Shown here one piece after another: positions 7,759 through 18,300 of a stretch of 64,000 nucleotides of DNA. The position numbers were made by a program, and so were the translations under genes. Numbering within the stretch: the first letter of the stretch is position 1; every line of letters begins with the position of its first letter. The stretch lies in assembly GCF_003602095.1 (NCBI RefSeq), contig NZ_RAHH01000003.1, positions 1-64,000 on the forward strand, in the 5' to 3' direction. The notes under the pieces are model-generated. The model was not told where the DNA came from. It was given only the letters and a program-made list of their open reading frames with translations, and did no database searches. Origin of the DNA: Rahnella woolbedingensis. Lineage in GTDB: Bacteria; Pseudomonadota; Gammaproteobacteria; Enterobacterales; Enterobacteriaceae.

Positions 7759-10452
7759 TTAGCTACCTTGCTGGAGCAGTCTGGAGACAAAAGAATCAAT
7801 GTGATTGATGGTTTCAGTAATCTGTAATGCATCGCCATCTGCGATGTATTCTTCTAACGATTCACACATTTGCTTGCCTGGGGTCAGGTTCAGCATGGCG
7901 AACACCCCCTTGAGACGATGTGCTGTTTGTGAAAGTGACGTAAAGTCACGACGTTGGTTCTCATTATAAAGTTTCTCAAGATCTTCCGGTACCGTCTCGA
8001 CGAAAAGCTGATAGTAATCGCTTGATTTTAACTGCTTTTCATAATGGTCGAGAGAGTCTTCACCGGGTTCTTCGGATGAAACACTGTCATCGGAAACAGA
8101 AAATTGCTGTTCGATTAACAGTAGGGTTGCGTCAATCAGCGCACTGCTGATGTTGTAATTGACGCGAATATAATGCTTTTCAAGCTGCTGGAAACCCGAC
8201 TCATCGTCGGTCAGCAAAAGCGTAAACTTGTCACTGTTCTGCGGGTTATCTGTCAGCAAAACGTCGTATTCCCGCGCGACCTGCCGGTCGTCTGCCACGA
8301 TACATACCGCACCGTACGCATTCATCGTGCGGGTCACAATCCCGCGCACTTCATCTGACGTAATGTCGAGTAAAACGGTGACATCATTGAGTAATTTCTC
8401 GTGTTCAGCTTCAATTTCCTGCGCTTCCTGACGTTGCTTAACCCGTACAGTATAGCGTGTGCCGATATTAAGCTTGCTGCGGATCTCTAACTGACCGCCC
8501 AGCTTCTTGCACAACTGATTACACAGGAAGAAGGTCAGCCCGGAACCGTGATTGAAACGGTCAACCAGCGTCTGACTCAGGAAAGGATAATTCAGATTGC
8601 TTAATTCTTCCTTGGAAATTCCGCTACCGGTGTCGTTAATGTGGAAAATTAACTGGTCCGGGCGATCTTCGTCCTGTTCGCTGGTCAGCGTCACTTTCCC
8701 CAGAGAGGTGGTGACGATGGCGTAATCGAGCAGCAGCGAAAGGATTTTCTTCACCGCCTGCGCATCGCCGATAAACGTCGCTTCCGGGGCAATCTGGAAG
8801 TGATTTAGCAAGCCGAGGCCTTTCTGGTTCAGACGGGGCAGGGCTTCAAGCAGCAGTTCATCAACCATGGCGGATAACACGTACTTTTCGCCAGACGGTT
8901 GCCAGTCCTGCGTTTCCAGTCGTGTCAGCAGGGTGATGTTATCCACCAGCGTCAGCGCATTACGCGATTCGTTGAGCAGTTTGCCTTCAAGCGTCTGGCG
9001 CTCTTCCGGGATTTGCTCTTCCATCAGCGCCACCGCCAGTCCGTTCAGTTCCTGCAACGGCTGATTCAGTTCAATGCCTAAATTGTGCAGCATCAGTTTG
9101 CGGGCCTGCAGGTTTTTCTCAAACTCGCGTTTTGCCTGTTGCAGCGTCCGGTTCACCATCACTTCTTTATCCTGATCATGGAGCATAAACAGGTAAGTTT
9201 CGGGTGAGATCTGACTGCGGATCATACGGATTTCATAGACTTCATTATTCACGGTCGCCTGAATGGTGCCGTGATGCTGTTCGGCCATATTGGCAATTTT
9301 ATTCAGGCTCAGATGCGGCAACAGCTGGTCGGCAATTTTATTGCTCAGCACCACGCTGTGATTACTGAAGTTATACACCAGCAAACCGAGCGGTAACCCG
9401 GAGATAATTTCCTGGTTCAGCGCCTGCTGCATCTGCAACTGCGCGGCCATATTTTCACTCGGGCGGATGTACTGATGGCGGATAAAGTAAATGCTGGCCA
9501 TCGCCAGTCCCATCAGGAACAGGTTAATCAGGATCAGCCAGAAATTGTTACGGGAAAGGTCCAGAACCAGGCTAAGCAGCGGAACATGATAGGTCAGCGA
9601 CAGCGGCGAATTACTCAGCGGAACGTCAAACACCAGTGACCAGCCCTGCATCACGATGCTGCTTGCCTCTGCGTTATCGTCGGCCGGATCCCCTTCATTC
9701 ACCGCCGTGGTATTACCGTTTAGCTGGAAATTATCCCGCGCCATGTTGTACGGGATCAGGTCGGTGATCGGCAGATCAAACGCAATAACGGTCGCCAGAT
9801 GTCCCGGATTATTAAACGTGGTACGCAGGGAGAATGCATAGTCGCTGCCCTGGCGCAATTTTCTCAGCGCAGAATAGCTTTCACGCTCATCAAGCGTATT
9901 GGCCTGTTGCAGCATTTCAGCACGGCGTGCCTGCAATGTGCTGGTGAACGCGTTTTCCTTCAGGCGGGAATCTTGTTGCTGCAAAGGAACGGTCGTGACC
10001 ACCAACATACTGTTGTCCTGACCGTTCAGATAATACAGCGAGTAGGGCAGGGTATCCGACCCCCACTGGTCATCCAGAAACGACGAAATTTTCAGGGTTA
10101 AATCCAGCGTTGAGCTGTCATGCGTGCCGAAAATAAGTGCGTCGGTTTTTTTGTGGGGTTTGGAAACGAGATACATGTCCTGACGCAGACGGATCTCCTG
10201 CGTGCTGACCGCATCCGGTGTCATAGGCTGACCCGAATAGTTGTCATAAATCTGGTAGGTCAGGTAACGGAATTTATCGATACGCTTTTGCAGCAGTTCG
10301 GCGGTGTTTTGTACCGTTCGCAGTTTATCGTTCAGATAAGCGTTGGTGTAATTGTAACCATACAGGCCCAGTCCCATCACCAGAAGGACGATGAACAACC
10401 AAAAGAAGCGCGTGATATTGGTTGATGTCAGCGATAAAAATTTACCAGCCAT
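7759..10452 (-). CDS. rcsD: Rcs phosphotransfer protein RcsD
   Basis: Inner-membrane intermediate that carries phosphate from the RcsC receiver to RcsB. The protein is 897 aa (890 in E. coli). It has an N-terminal membrane segment (FFWLFIVLLVMGLGLYGY), a long periplasmic region, a second membrane segment near 310-335, a histidine-kinase-like region without the catalytic His, and a C-terminal HPt domain. There TAHRLKGVFAMLNL contains the phosphoryl-accepting His845. The DNA upstream of the ATG has AGGA about 14 bases away, a long spacing. It is preceded by the MFS gene only 37 bp away, where E. coli has micF and ompC. Confidence 0.96.
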   Translation of the reverse strand: MAGKFLSLTSTNITRFFWLFIVLLVMGLGLYGYNYTNAYLNDKLRTVQNTAELLQKRIDKFRYLTYQIYDNYSGQPMTPDAVSTQEIRLRQDMYLVSKPHKKTDALIFGTHDSSTLDLTLKISSFLDDQWGSDTLPYSLYYLNGQDNSMLVVTTVPLQQQDSRLKENAFTSTLQARRAEMLQQANTLDERESYSALRKLRQGSDYAFSLRTTFNNPGHLATVIAFDLPITDLIPYNMARDNFQLNGNTTAVNEGDPADDNAEASSIVMQGWSLVFDVPLSNSPLSLTYHVPLLSLVLDLSRNNFWLILINLFLMGLAMASIYFIRHQYIRPSENMAAQLQMQQALNQEIISGLPLGLLVYNFSNHSVVLSNKIADQLLPHLSLNKIANMAEQHHGTIQATVNNEVYEIRMIRSQISPETYLFMLHDQDKEVMVNRTLQQAKREFEKNLQARKLMLHNLGIELNQPLQELNGLAVALMEEQIPEERQTLEGKLLNESRNALTLVDNITLLTRLETQDWQPSGEKYVLSAMVDELLLEALPRLNQKGLGLLNHFQIAPEATFIGDAQAVKKILSLLLDYAIVTTSLGKVTLTSEQDEDRPDQLIFHINDTGSGISKEELSNLNYPFLSQTLVDRFNHGSGLTFFLCNQLCKKLGGQLEIRSKLNIGTRYTVRVKQRQEAQEIEAEHEKLLNDVTVLLDITSDEVRGIVTRTMNAYGAVCIVADDRQVAREYDVLLTDNPQNSDKFTLLLTDDESGFQQLEKHYIRVNYNISSALIDATLLLIEQQFSVSDDSVSSEEPGEDSLDHYEKQLKSSDYYQLFVETVPEDLEKLYNENQRRDFTSLSQTAHRLKGVFAMLNLTPGKQMCESLEEYIADGDALQITETINHIDSFVSRLLQQGS

Positions 10453-10489
10453 GATGATGAGTTTTTTCCTTCATTCTTGTTATTACTCT

Positions 10490-11674
10490 TTACCGGACGA
10501 CGGCTCTGGCGCAGGCGGTGACGCAAAGCATCATTGCCGCTACGCAACCTAATGCAAAAGACAAACTGCTGACCTGAGCGATAAAACCTATCAGCGCAGG
10601 GCCTGCCAAAATACCGGCATAGCCTAACGTTGTCACGGAGGCGATAGCCATGCTGGCAGGCATCGATGTCTGATTTCCTGCCGCGCTGAACATGATCGGC
10701 ACCAGATTCGAAGCACCAAATCCGATCATCACAAAGCCCAGACCGGCGATCCACAGATTATCCACCACCGTCAGCAAAATCAGTCCGAGGCTCGCACAAA
10801 GACTGCCGTACATCAGCACCTTATAACGTCCGAAGGCGGCGATAATCTTGTCACCGGTCAGACGCCCTGCGGTCATGGCGATCGAGAAAACCGCGTAGCC
10901 CAGTCCGGCCTGATGTGCTGCCACGCCGCGTTCAGTGGTCAGAAACAGCGCACCCCAGTCCAGCATCGACCCTTCGGTCAGAAACATCACAAAACATAAA
11001 AAGCCCAGCAAAATGACCCAGCCGCGAGGCAGCACAAAAATAGGGCCGTCGCCGTCATGGCGGGTTTCACGCCATAGGTGCGGGCTGGTCACCACCGTCA
11101 GAACAGCCAGTAAAATGACCACCAGCATCACCGATTCAAAAGGCGTCAGCCCGAAAAATAATAAACCGGTAACGGCCAGCGCGCCAAAAATGCTGCCCAT
11201 ACTGAAAAAGCCATGAAACCCAGACATCATCGCGCGGCCACTGGCTTTCTCAACCACTATCGCGTGGACATTCATCGCCACGTCAATCATGCCTATCGCG
11301 GCCCCGAACACCAGCAGCACCACGGCCATCCCGGCGGCGCTGTCCATCAGGGTCAGCAGTGGCAATGCCAGCAGCAGCAACACGCTGGCAATCAAAATCA
11401 CGGTTTTACATCCCAGTTTTCCGGTCAGAAAGCCGGTCAGTGGCATCGAAAAGGTAGAGCCCGCCCCGATGCACAACAACAGTAATCCTAATGTTCCGTC
11501 ACTGATCGCCAGCCGCAATTTAACAAAGGGCACCAGAGGTGCCCAGGCGGCCATCGCGAAGCCGGACAATAAGAAAATAAGCCGGGTGGCATGTTGTTGC
11601 GCTCTGCCCGGAACCGGCGTTTCAGTCAGGGAGTGTTCAGATGACGAAGCTGTCGTCATCGGTTCTGGAGACAT
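10490..11674 (-). CDS. MFS transporter, YbjJ-like
   Basis: A major facilitator superfamily membrane protein of about 394 aa with twelve hydrophobic segments. It resembles the YbjJ/fucose-permease-like group: an N-terminal GFAMAAWAPLVPFVKLRL, a central GFHGFFSMGSIFGA and a late FGASNLVPIMFSAAG. The substrate is unknown. I prefer the ATG at 11672-11674 because AAAGGAA lies 9 bases upstream; an upstream start at 11725 would add a polar tail. It is on the rcsD strand with only 37 bp between them and no terminator visible, so readthrough into rcsDB is possible. It is absent at this position in E. coli. Confidence 0.78.
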   Translation of the reverse strand: MSPEPMTTASSSEHSLTETPVPGRAQQHATRLIFLLSGFAMAAWAPLVPFVKLRLAISDGTLGLLLLCIGAGSTFSMPLTGFLTGKLGCKTVILIASVLLLLALPLLTLMDSAAGMAVVLLVFGAAIGMIDVAMNVHAIVVEKASGRAMMSGFHGFFSMGSIFGALAVTGLLFFGLTPFESVMLVVILLAVLTVVTSPHLWRETRHDGDGPIFVLPRGWVILLGFLCFVMFLTEGSMLDWGALFLTTERGVAAHQAGLGYAVFSIAMTAGRLTGDKIIAAFGRYKVLMYGSLCASLGLILLTVVDNLWIAGLGFVMIGFGASNLVPIMFSAAGNQTSMPASMAIASVTTLGYAGILAGPALIGFIAQVSSLSFALGCVAAMMLCVTACARAVVR

Positions 11675-12344
11675 CCTGGGAAATTCCTTTTCGATTGGTC
11701 TTTTCGATATATCTGTTGGACCCAAGCAAGACTGACTCAGTTTCCACCTGACTGACCGGACACTTTATCAGAAAGCATAAGTTACTGTGATTGCACATAG
11801 TCTTAATTATTTTCCTGCGGAATACATTAGCGACAAATATTCTAAAACGCGATCACACAATTGGTAAGTCATTTTGATGGGTGGTTGCGATGACTAATGC
11901 TTGATTTTATTAATAATGATCTCGCTTATTCTTTGCGTAAAAGTTAAGAAGATGTTGTTTTTTATGAATTTGTTTTAATTCTCAGTAAGCTAGATGACGA
12001 TTTAACACTCGTCAAACTTATGTTTCGGGATTCTTTAATGAAATTTTCTTGTCATTAAGATTATATTTATTTATGGCACTTATCTCAAATCATGCATATA
12101 ACTTATGGAGTTTCGGACAAAAAACTACCGAAACGATGAACCACTGAAGTTATAAAAAAATATCTTAATGCATTAACGACGCTTTTATTTGTTCAATTTG
12201 TAGTCTATGGCTTTCCCTGACACCAGTTGGAAGTATTCCCATTTTTCTTAATGGTCTTCACATCACGACACACCGCTTTTGCCTGAAAGAGGGAGAGCGG
12301 AGTTTGGCGTGTGTGTGCAACAACTGGTGTAACAGGGGTACAAC
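11675..12344. other. AT-rich intergenic region upstream of the giant adhesin
   Basis: About 670 bp without a plausible gene between two divergent genes. It contains an inverted repeat GTTTCGG/CCGAAAC (12110-12116 and 12128-12134) and an RcsB-like site at 12228-12241. A leader of about 100 bases follows, in which ACACACCGCT and a later AGCGG and GTGTGTG could pair. The length and AT content suit a multiply regulated biofilm gene promoter. No promoter elements can be fixed with confidence. Confidence 0.5.
12228..12241 (+). promoter_or_regulatory. Candidate RcsB/RcsAB box upstream of adhesin gene
   Basis: TGGAAGTATTCCCA matches the RcsAB-type consensus TAAGAATATTCCTA at 9 of 14 positions, with the TATTCC half intact. 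It lies about 105 bases before the adhesin start. A match of this quality can occur by chance. Confidence 0.3.
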
Positions 12345-15300
12345 ATGGCTCAGAACGGTAGCGTTGTTATTGATATTCTCTCTCGTACAAATGGTGCTGT
12401 AGTTTCTCAGGTCTCAAACGCCAGCCAGGACGTCACCCTCAATCAACTCAGTATCGTACGTGTCCATGCGACACGCGACGCCGTCACCAGTTATGAGCGT
12501 GTCGGCAACGATCTGGTCATCCACATGAAAGATGGCCGCACTGTCCGCTATCACAGCTTCTTTGATACCGACGGCAAAGGGCACCACAGCGAACTGATTT
12601 TTGACGACGGTGTACACCCGATCGAGCATGCCGCGTTTGTCGATACAGGCGCGACGGCAGGTGCCGTACCGGTTGTCCCTGCTTATGAAACCATTCCTGA
12701 TGTCGGTGTTCTGGTCCTCGACTCTTCCAATTTTGATCCCGCTGTTTTAGGTGCCGTGCTGGGCGTGCTTGCCCTCGGTGCCGGGATTGCCATTGCCGCA
12801 GGTGGCGGCGGTGGTGGTGGCGGTGGCAGTGGCAGCAGTAACAACGGCGGCAGCGACGGCGGTGGAAACACGGGCGGCGGTAATACTGGCGGAAACTCCG
12901 GGGGCGGGAATACAGGCGGGGGCAATACCGGCGGCGGCAATACGGGGGGCGCTACGCCAACCCTGACGCTGGCAGCGTTTGCCAATGAAAATACCGTCAA
13001 CCAGTCTGCGGTTCAAAGCACGCAAACCTTCAGCGGCAGCTCGACCAACGCCGCCGCAGGCAGCACCATCGTGCTGACTATCAACGGAAAAACCTTCACC
13101 ACCACCGTCGACGGCAGTGGGAACTGGCACGTTCCGTTGTCTGCGGGTGAGCTGCAAACGCTGGCGGACGGGACTTATGTCATCTCCGTGACCCTGACCA
13201 ATACGTCGGGCGAAACGGTGACCAAGAGCGTGACGGTGGTTGTGGATACCACGCCGCCTACGCTGACCGTTGACCCAATCGATGGCGACAACGTGCTGGA
13301 TGCCAACGAGCATCAGCAACCTCTGACGCTTACCGGTACGGCATCCGTTTCCGAGGCAGGCCGTTCGGTGGATGTGGTGCTTAACGGTGTTCACTACAGT
13401 GCGACCGTCGGTGCGGACGGCACCTGGTCTGTGACCATTCCGACCAATGTCGTTTCTGCACTGGCGGAAGGTAATTACCAGCTGACGGCGTCCCTGACCG
13501 ATGCGGCGGGTAACTCGACCTCCACGCCGGAAAGTTTTGTCATCAATGACAGCGCGGGCATTCTGACCGTCAACCCGATTTCCGGTGATGGTCAGCTCAA
13601 TGCCAGCGAAGCGCAAAGCCCGCTGGTGATCACCGGTACGACCTTCAATGTGCCGGTCGGTACGCAAATTACCGTCACGGTAGGCAGTACGGTATATCAC
13701 ACCACCACCACCGCGGGGGGCGGATGGAATCTGAGTATTTCCCCGGCTGATTTGCAGGCGCTGACCGATGGTTCGACGACCGTGACCGTCAGCATAGTGG
13801 ATTCGCAGGGCAATACCATCAGCCAGAGCACCGATTTGAATGTCGCCATTCACGGTGTGCCGCCCACTCTGGATCCGGCATTTGGTGGCGACAATACGCT
13901 GGATGCCAGTGAATCCACCACCAGCCAGACGCTCACCGGCCACACCGGTTTAACCGGTGACGGCCAGACCGTGACCGTTACGATTGGCGGACAGCAAATT
14001 ACCGGCACCGTATCGCCTGACGGCACATTTACCGTTCAGGTGCCGCCATCCGTGCTCGGCACTTTGCCGCAGGGCAGCAATAATATCGTGGTCACCGTGA
14101 CGGATCCGGCGGGTAACCACAACACCATCACCACACCGGTGAGCGTGGATACGGTCGCGCCGACCCTGACGGTTAATCCGCTGGAAGGCGACGGTTACAT
14201 CAGCGTGACGGAAGCCTCCGCTGACATGACACTGACCGGTACGGCGTCGGTATCCGAAGCCGGTCGTCCGGTTGTCGTGACCATTAATGGCGTTGATTAT
14301 ACGGGCGCGATTGTTCAGCCGGATGGCACCTGGAGTGTGAACATTCCGGCCGGTTCGCTGAGCAATCTCAGTCAGGATGTGACGGTCACCGCAACGCTGA
14401 CGGATGCAGCGGGGAACGCCACCACCAATACCAGCACTGTTCACGTCGCCTCTGATCCGACCCTGCCGCCGCTGGTCACGGTGAATATGTTCGCGTCGGA
14501 TAATATTGTCGATGGTGCCGAGCGCCAGACCGCGCAAACGTTAAGCGGTACCACCACGCGCGTCGAAGCGGGTCAGATGGTGACAATCACACTCAATAAT
14601 CACTCGTATACGGCGACCGTCGGTACAGACGGAAAGTGGAGCGTGATTGTTCCGGCGGCGGATATGATCGTACTGGCAAACGGTTCGCAGACCATAACGG
14701 CTACTGTTTCTGATAAAGCCGGTAACGAAGCCGCGCCGGGCACCGACACCTTTAACGTGGATGCCGGGCAGGAAGGCATCTCGATTGCGCCGATCTCCGG
14801 CGACAACATCATCAACGTGCAGGAAACGCAGGACGGTGTGCTGGTCACCGGTACCACGCTGGGTGTGGCGACCTTTGAACTGGTTCAGCTGCAGTTCGGG
14901 TCACTGACCCGCCTGGCGCTGGTTCAGCCGGACGGTACCTGGTCAGTGCAACTGACATCGAACGATTTGCTCGCTGCAGCCGGGACATCCGGTAATCTGC
15001 AATTCACGGCCACCGTCCAGGGAATGGACGGTACCACGCTGAGTAACAGTGTTTCCGTCAATTATGATGCGACCAGTCCGGTGCCAACCCTTAACACCCC
15101 ATTTGGCGACGGTTATCTGAATATTGCCGAAGCGGCAACGGCGGAAACGCTGAGCGGTACCACTGGCAAAACCGGTGACGGCCAGATTGTCACCGTAACC
15201 CTTGGCGGACATACCTATAACGCCACGGTGGATGGCGCCGGTGTCTGGTCAGTCAGTCTGCCTTCTGCTGATTTGCAGGCCTTACCGGCAGGCAATAATG

Positions 15301-18300
15301 CGATTGTGGTGAATGTGACGGACAGCGCGGGCAACACCGCGACGCTTAACGGTTCTGCCATCGTCGATTTAACCGCGCCGACCCTGACTATCAATCCGGT
15401 TTCCGGCGATGGTTACGTCAACAGCGCCGAAGCGGCTGCGGATATTGCCGTGACCGGTACCGCGTCGATTACCGAGGCGGGTAACACTGTCACGGTGACG
15501 GTAAACGGTCAGCCTTACACCGGCATCGTGGCGGCGAACGGGCAATGGACGGTGACTATTCCGGCAGGTGCTCTGGCAGGCGTGGCGGACGGACAATATC
15601 CGGTGACCGTGCAGCTTGCGGATGCCGCAGGTAACAGCACCACCATTACTTCGAATGTTCAGCTGGCAACCGATCCGGCGTCAGCGCCGACCATCACCCT
15701 GAACGCCTTTGCTGGCGACAATATTCTCGATGGCGCAGAGCAGCAAACGGCTCAGACCATCAGCGGGACAACGACGCATGTTGAAGCCGGGCAGGTCGTC
15801 AATATCACCCTCAACAGCGTGGTGTACAACGCGACCGTGCAGGCCGATGGCAGCTGGAGCGTCAGCATTCCGTCTTCAGCGCTGGGCGCACTGACTAACG
15901 GCTCAGTGCAAATTGGTGCTGCTGTACTGGATAAGGCCGGAAATCAGGCCACCGGCAGCGAATCGTTCACCGTGGATAACACGCAAAGCGGCCTGTCTGT
16001 AAATCCGGTTACCGGCGATAACCAGCTGAATGCCCAGGAAGCGGCGGCGGGTGTGACCATCAGCGGTACCTCAGTTAACGTGCCGGTCAACGGCGTGGTG
16101 ACGATCACACTTAATGGCAAAACCTACACCGCGACAGTTGCCGTAGGTGGCGGCTGGAGCACACAGGTTTCTGCGGCAGATCTGGCGACATTGAGTGACG
16201 GCAAAAACACCATCACCGTCAGTGCCACCGATGCCCTCGGGCAAACGGTCACCGGCAGCGATGTGCTGAATGTCATCATTCACAATCTGCCAAATGCCAC
16301 ACTCGACACACCGTTTGGCGACAGTATTCTGAATGCCGCTGAAGCCGGTGTCAGCCAGACACTGACCGGGAATACCGGCGTTTCCGGCAGCGGCCAGACC
16401 GCTATTGTGACCTTTGGCGGCCAGAATTACGCCGCCGTTGTCGCCGCCGACGGTTCGTTCTCGGTGTCCGTGCCGTCATCAGTACTGACTGCCGTCGGAC
16501 AAGGCCCGACCGCCGTGCAGGTGGCGGTAACGGATGCCGCTGGCAACACCAGCAACATTTCTGTGCCGGTATCGGTGGATACCGTTGCGCCGGTGGTGAC
16601 CATCACCACCCCGGTTGCGGGCGACGGCACCATCAATGCCGCAGAAGCCGGAGCGATTATTCCGGTCAGCGGTACGGCGGGCGCGGGTGAGACGGGCGAT
16701 ACCGTCACCATCGAGCTTGGCGGGCACACTTACAGCGGTACCGTGGGTGCAGGCGGCGCATGGACGGTCAACATTCCGGCCGATGCACTGGCGAATGTGG
16801 CGAACGGAACGTACACCCTGACAGCGACAGTCACCGATGCGGCGGGCAACGCTGGCACGGCGACCGCACCGGTTACCGTGACAGCGGATCCGGCCTTACT
16901 GCCGACGCTGACTGTCTCTGCGTTTGCCGGCGACAACACGCTTGATGGCGCAGAGCAGCAGACCGCGCAGGTGATCAGCGGCACCACGACAAACGTGGAG
17001 GCCGGTCAGCTTGTCACTGTCACACTCGGCGCACATACCTATACGGCTACCGTTCTGGCCAGCGGCGCATGGAGCGTTTCTGTTCCGGCTGCAGATTTGC
17101 AAACACTCGGCGACGGACCGGCGACGATCAGCGCTTCTGTCTCCGATGCGGCGGGTAACCCGGCACAGGGCAGTGATGCCATTACCGTAAACTCGACGCT
17201 CGGCGGTATTTCTATCGATACCATCGCAGGTGACAATAATATCAACGTGGCGGAAGCCGCAGATGGTGTCACCATCAACGGCTCGACGTCCAATGTTCCG
17301 ACTGGCACAACCGTAACGGTCAGTCTGGGCGGAAATACCTTCACCACCACGACCGACGCTCAGGGCAACTGGAGCGTTCCGATCCCGTCCAACGTTCTTA
17401 CCGGTCTGGCCGATGGCACCAGCCATGTGATTGCCACCACGATCTCCACCGATCTTGGCGCGGTGACTACGCAGCAGGATGTCGGCATCTACACGCATCC
17501 TCCTGTGCCTACCCTGAATCCGCCGTTTGGCGATGGTCAGTTAGGCACCGATGAAGCAGCGGGTGCGCAGACTCTGACCGGTACTACCGGGCTGACCGGC
17601 GACGGTCAGACGGTGACCGTGGTCATTGACGGTCACACCCTGACCGGTACGGTTGCGACCGATGGCACCTGGAGTGTCACCGTTCCGGCGGGCACATTAA
17701 CCGGCGCAACCGAAGGCCCGACGCCGGTGGTGGTAAACGTCACCGACGCTGCGGGCAATCCGGGCACCATCACGGGGTCTGTGAATGTCGATTTCACACC
17801 ACCAACGCTGACGCTCAACCCGGTTGCGACAGACAACGTGATCAACTCGCAAGAAGTGGCGGGCATCATCGAGCTGTCGGGTACCGCCGATGTGGCGGAT
17901 GCCGGTCAGATTGTCACGCTGCAATTTAACGGTCAGACCTATCAGGCGACCGTGCAGGGCGATGGTACCTGGTCGGCAGACGTTCCAGCGGGCACGCTGG
18001 CCGGTATGGCAGACGGCAGCTACACGCTGACCGCAACGCTGACGGATCTGGCGGGCAACACAACGACCCTTCCTGAAACGGTCACCGTGGTCGCGGCGCA
18101 TCCGCCGGTGCCAACCATCGATACCCCGTTTGGCGATACCTTCCTTAATCAGCGCGAAGCGGATACCGATCAGACCCTCACCGGTACCACCGGCGTCTTG
18201 GGTGCGGGCCAGACCGTAGTGGTCAATATTGGCGGAATGGATCATAACGCTGCCGTCGATGCTAACGGTGTCTGGACGGTCAACATTTCGGCTGTCGATT

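Noticed and set aside
12801-12956. Short regular repeats that could be taken for a CRISPR array
   Set aside because: They are in-frame Gly/Asn codons with no unique spacers.
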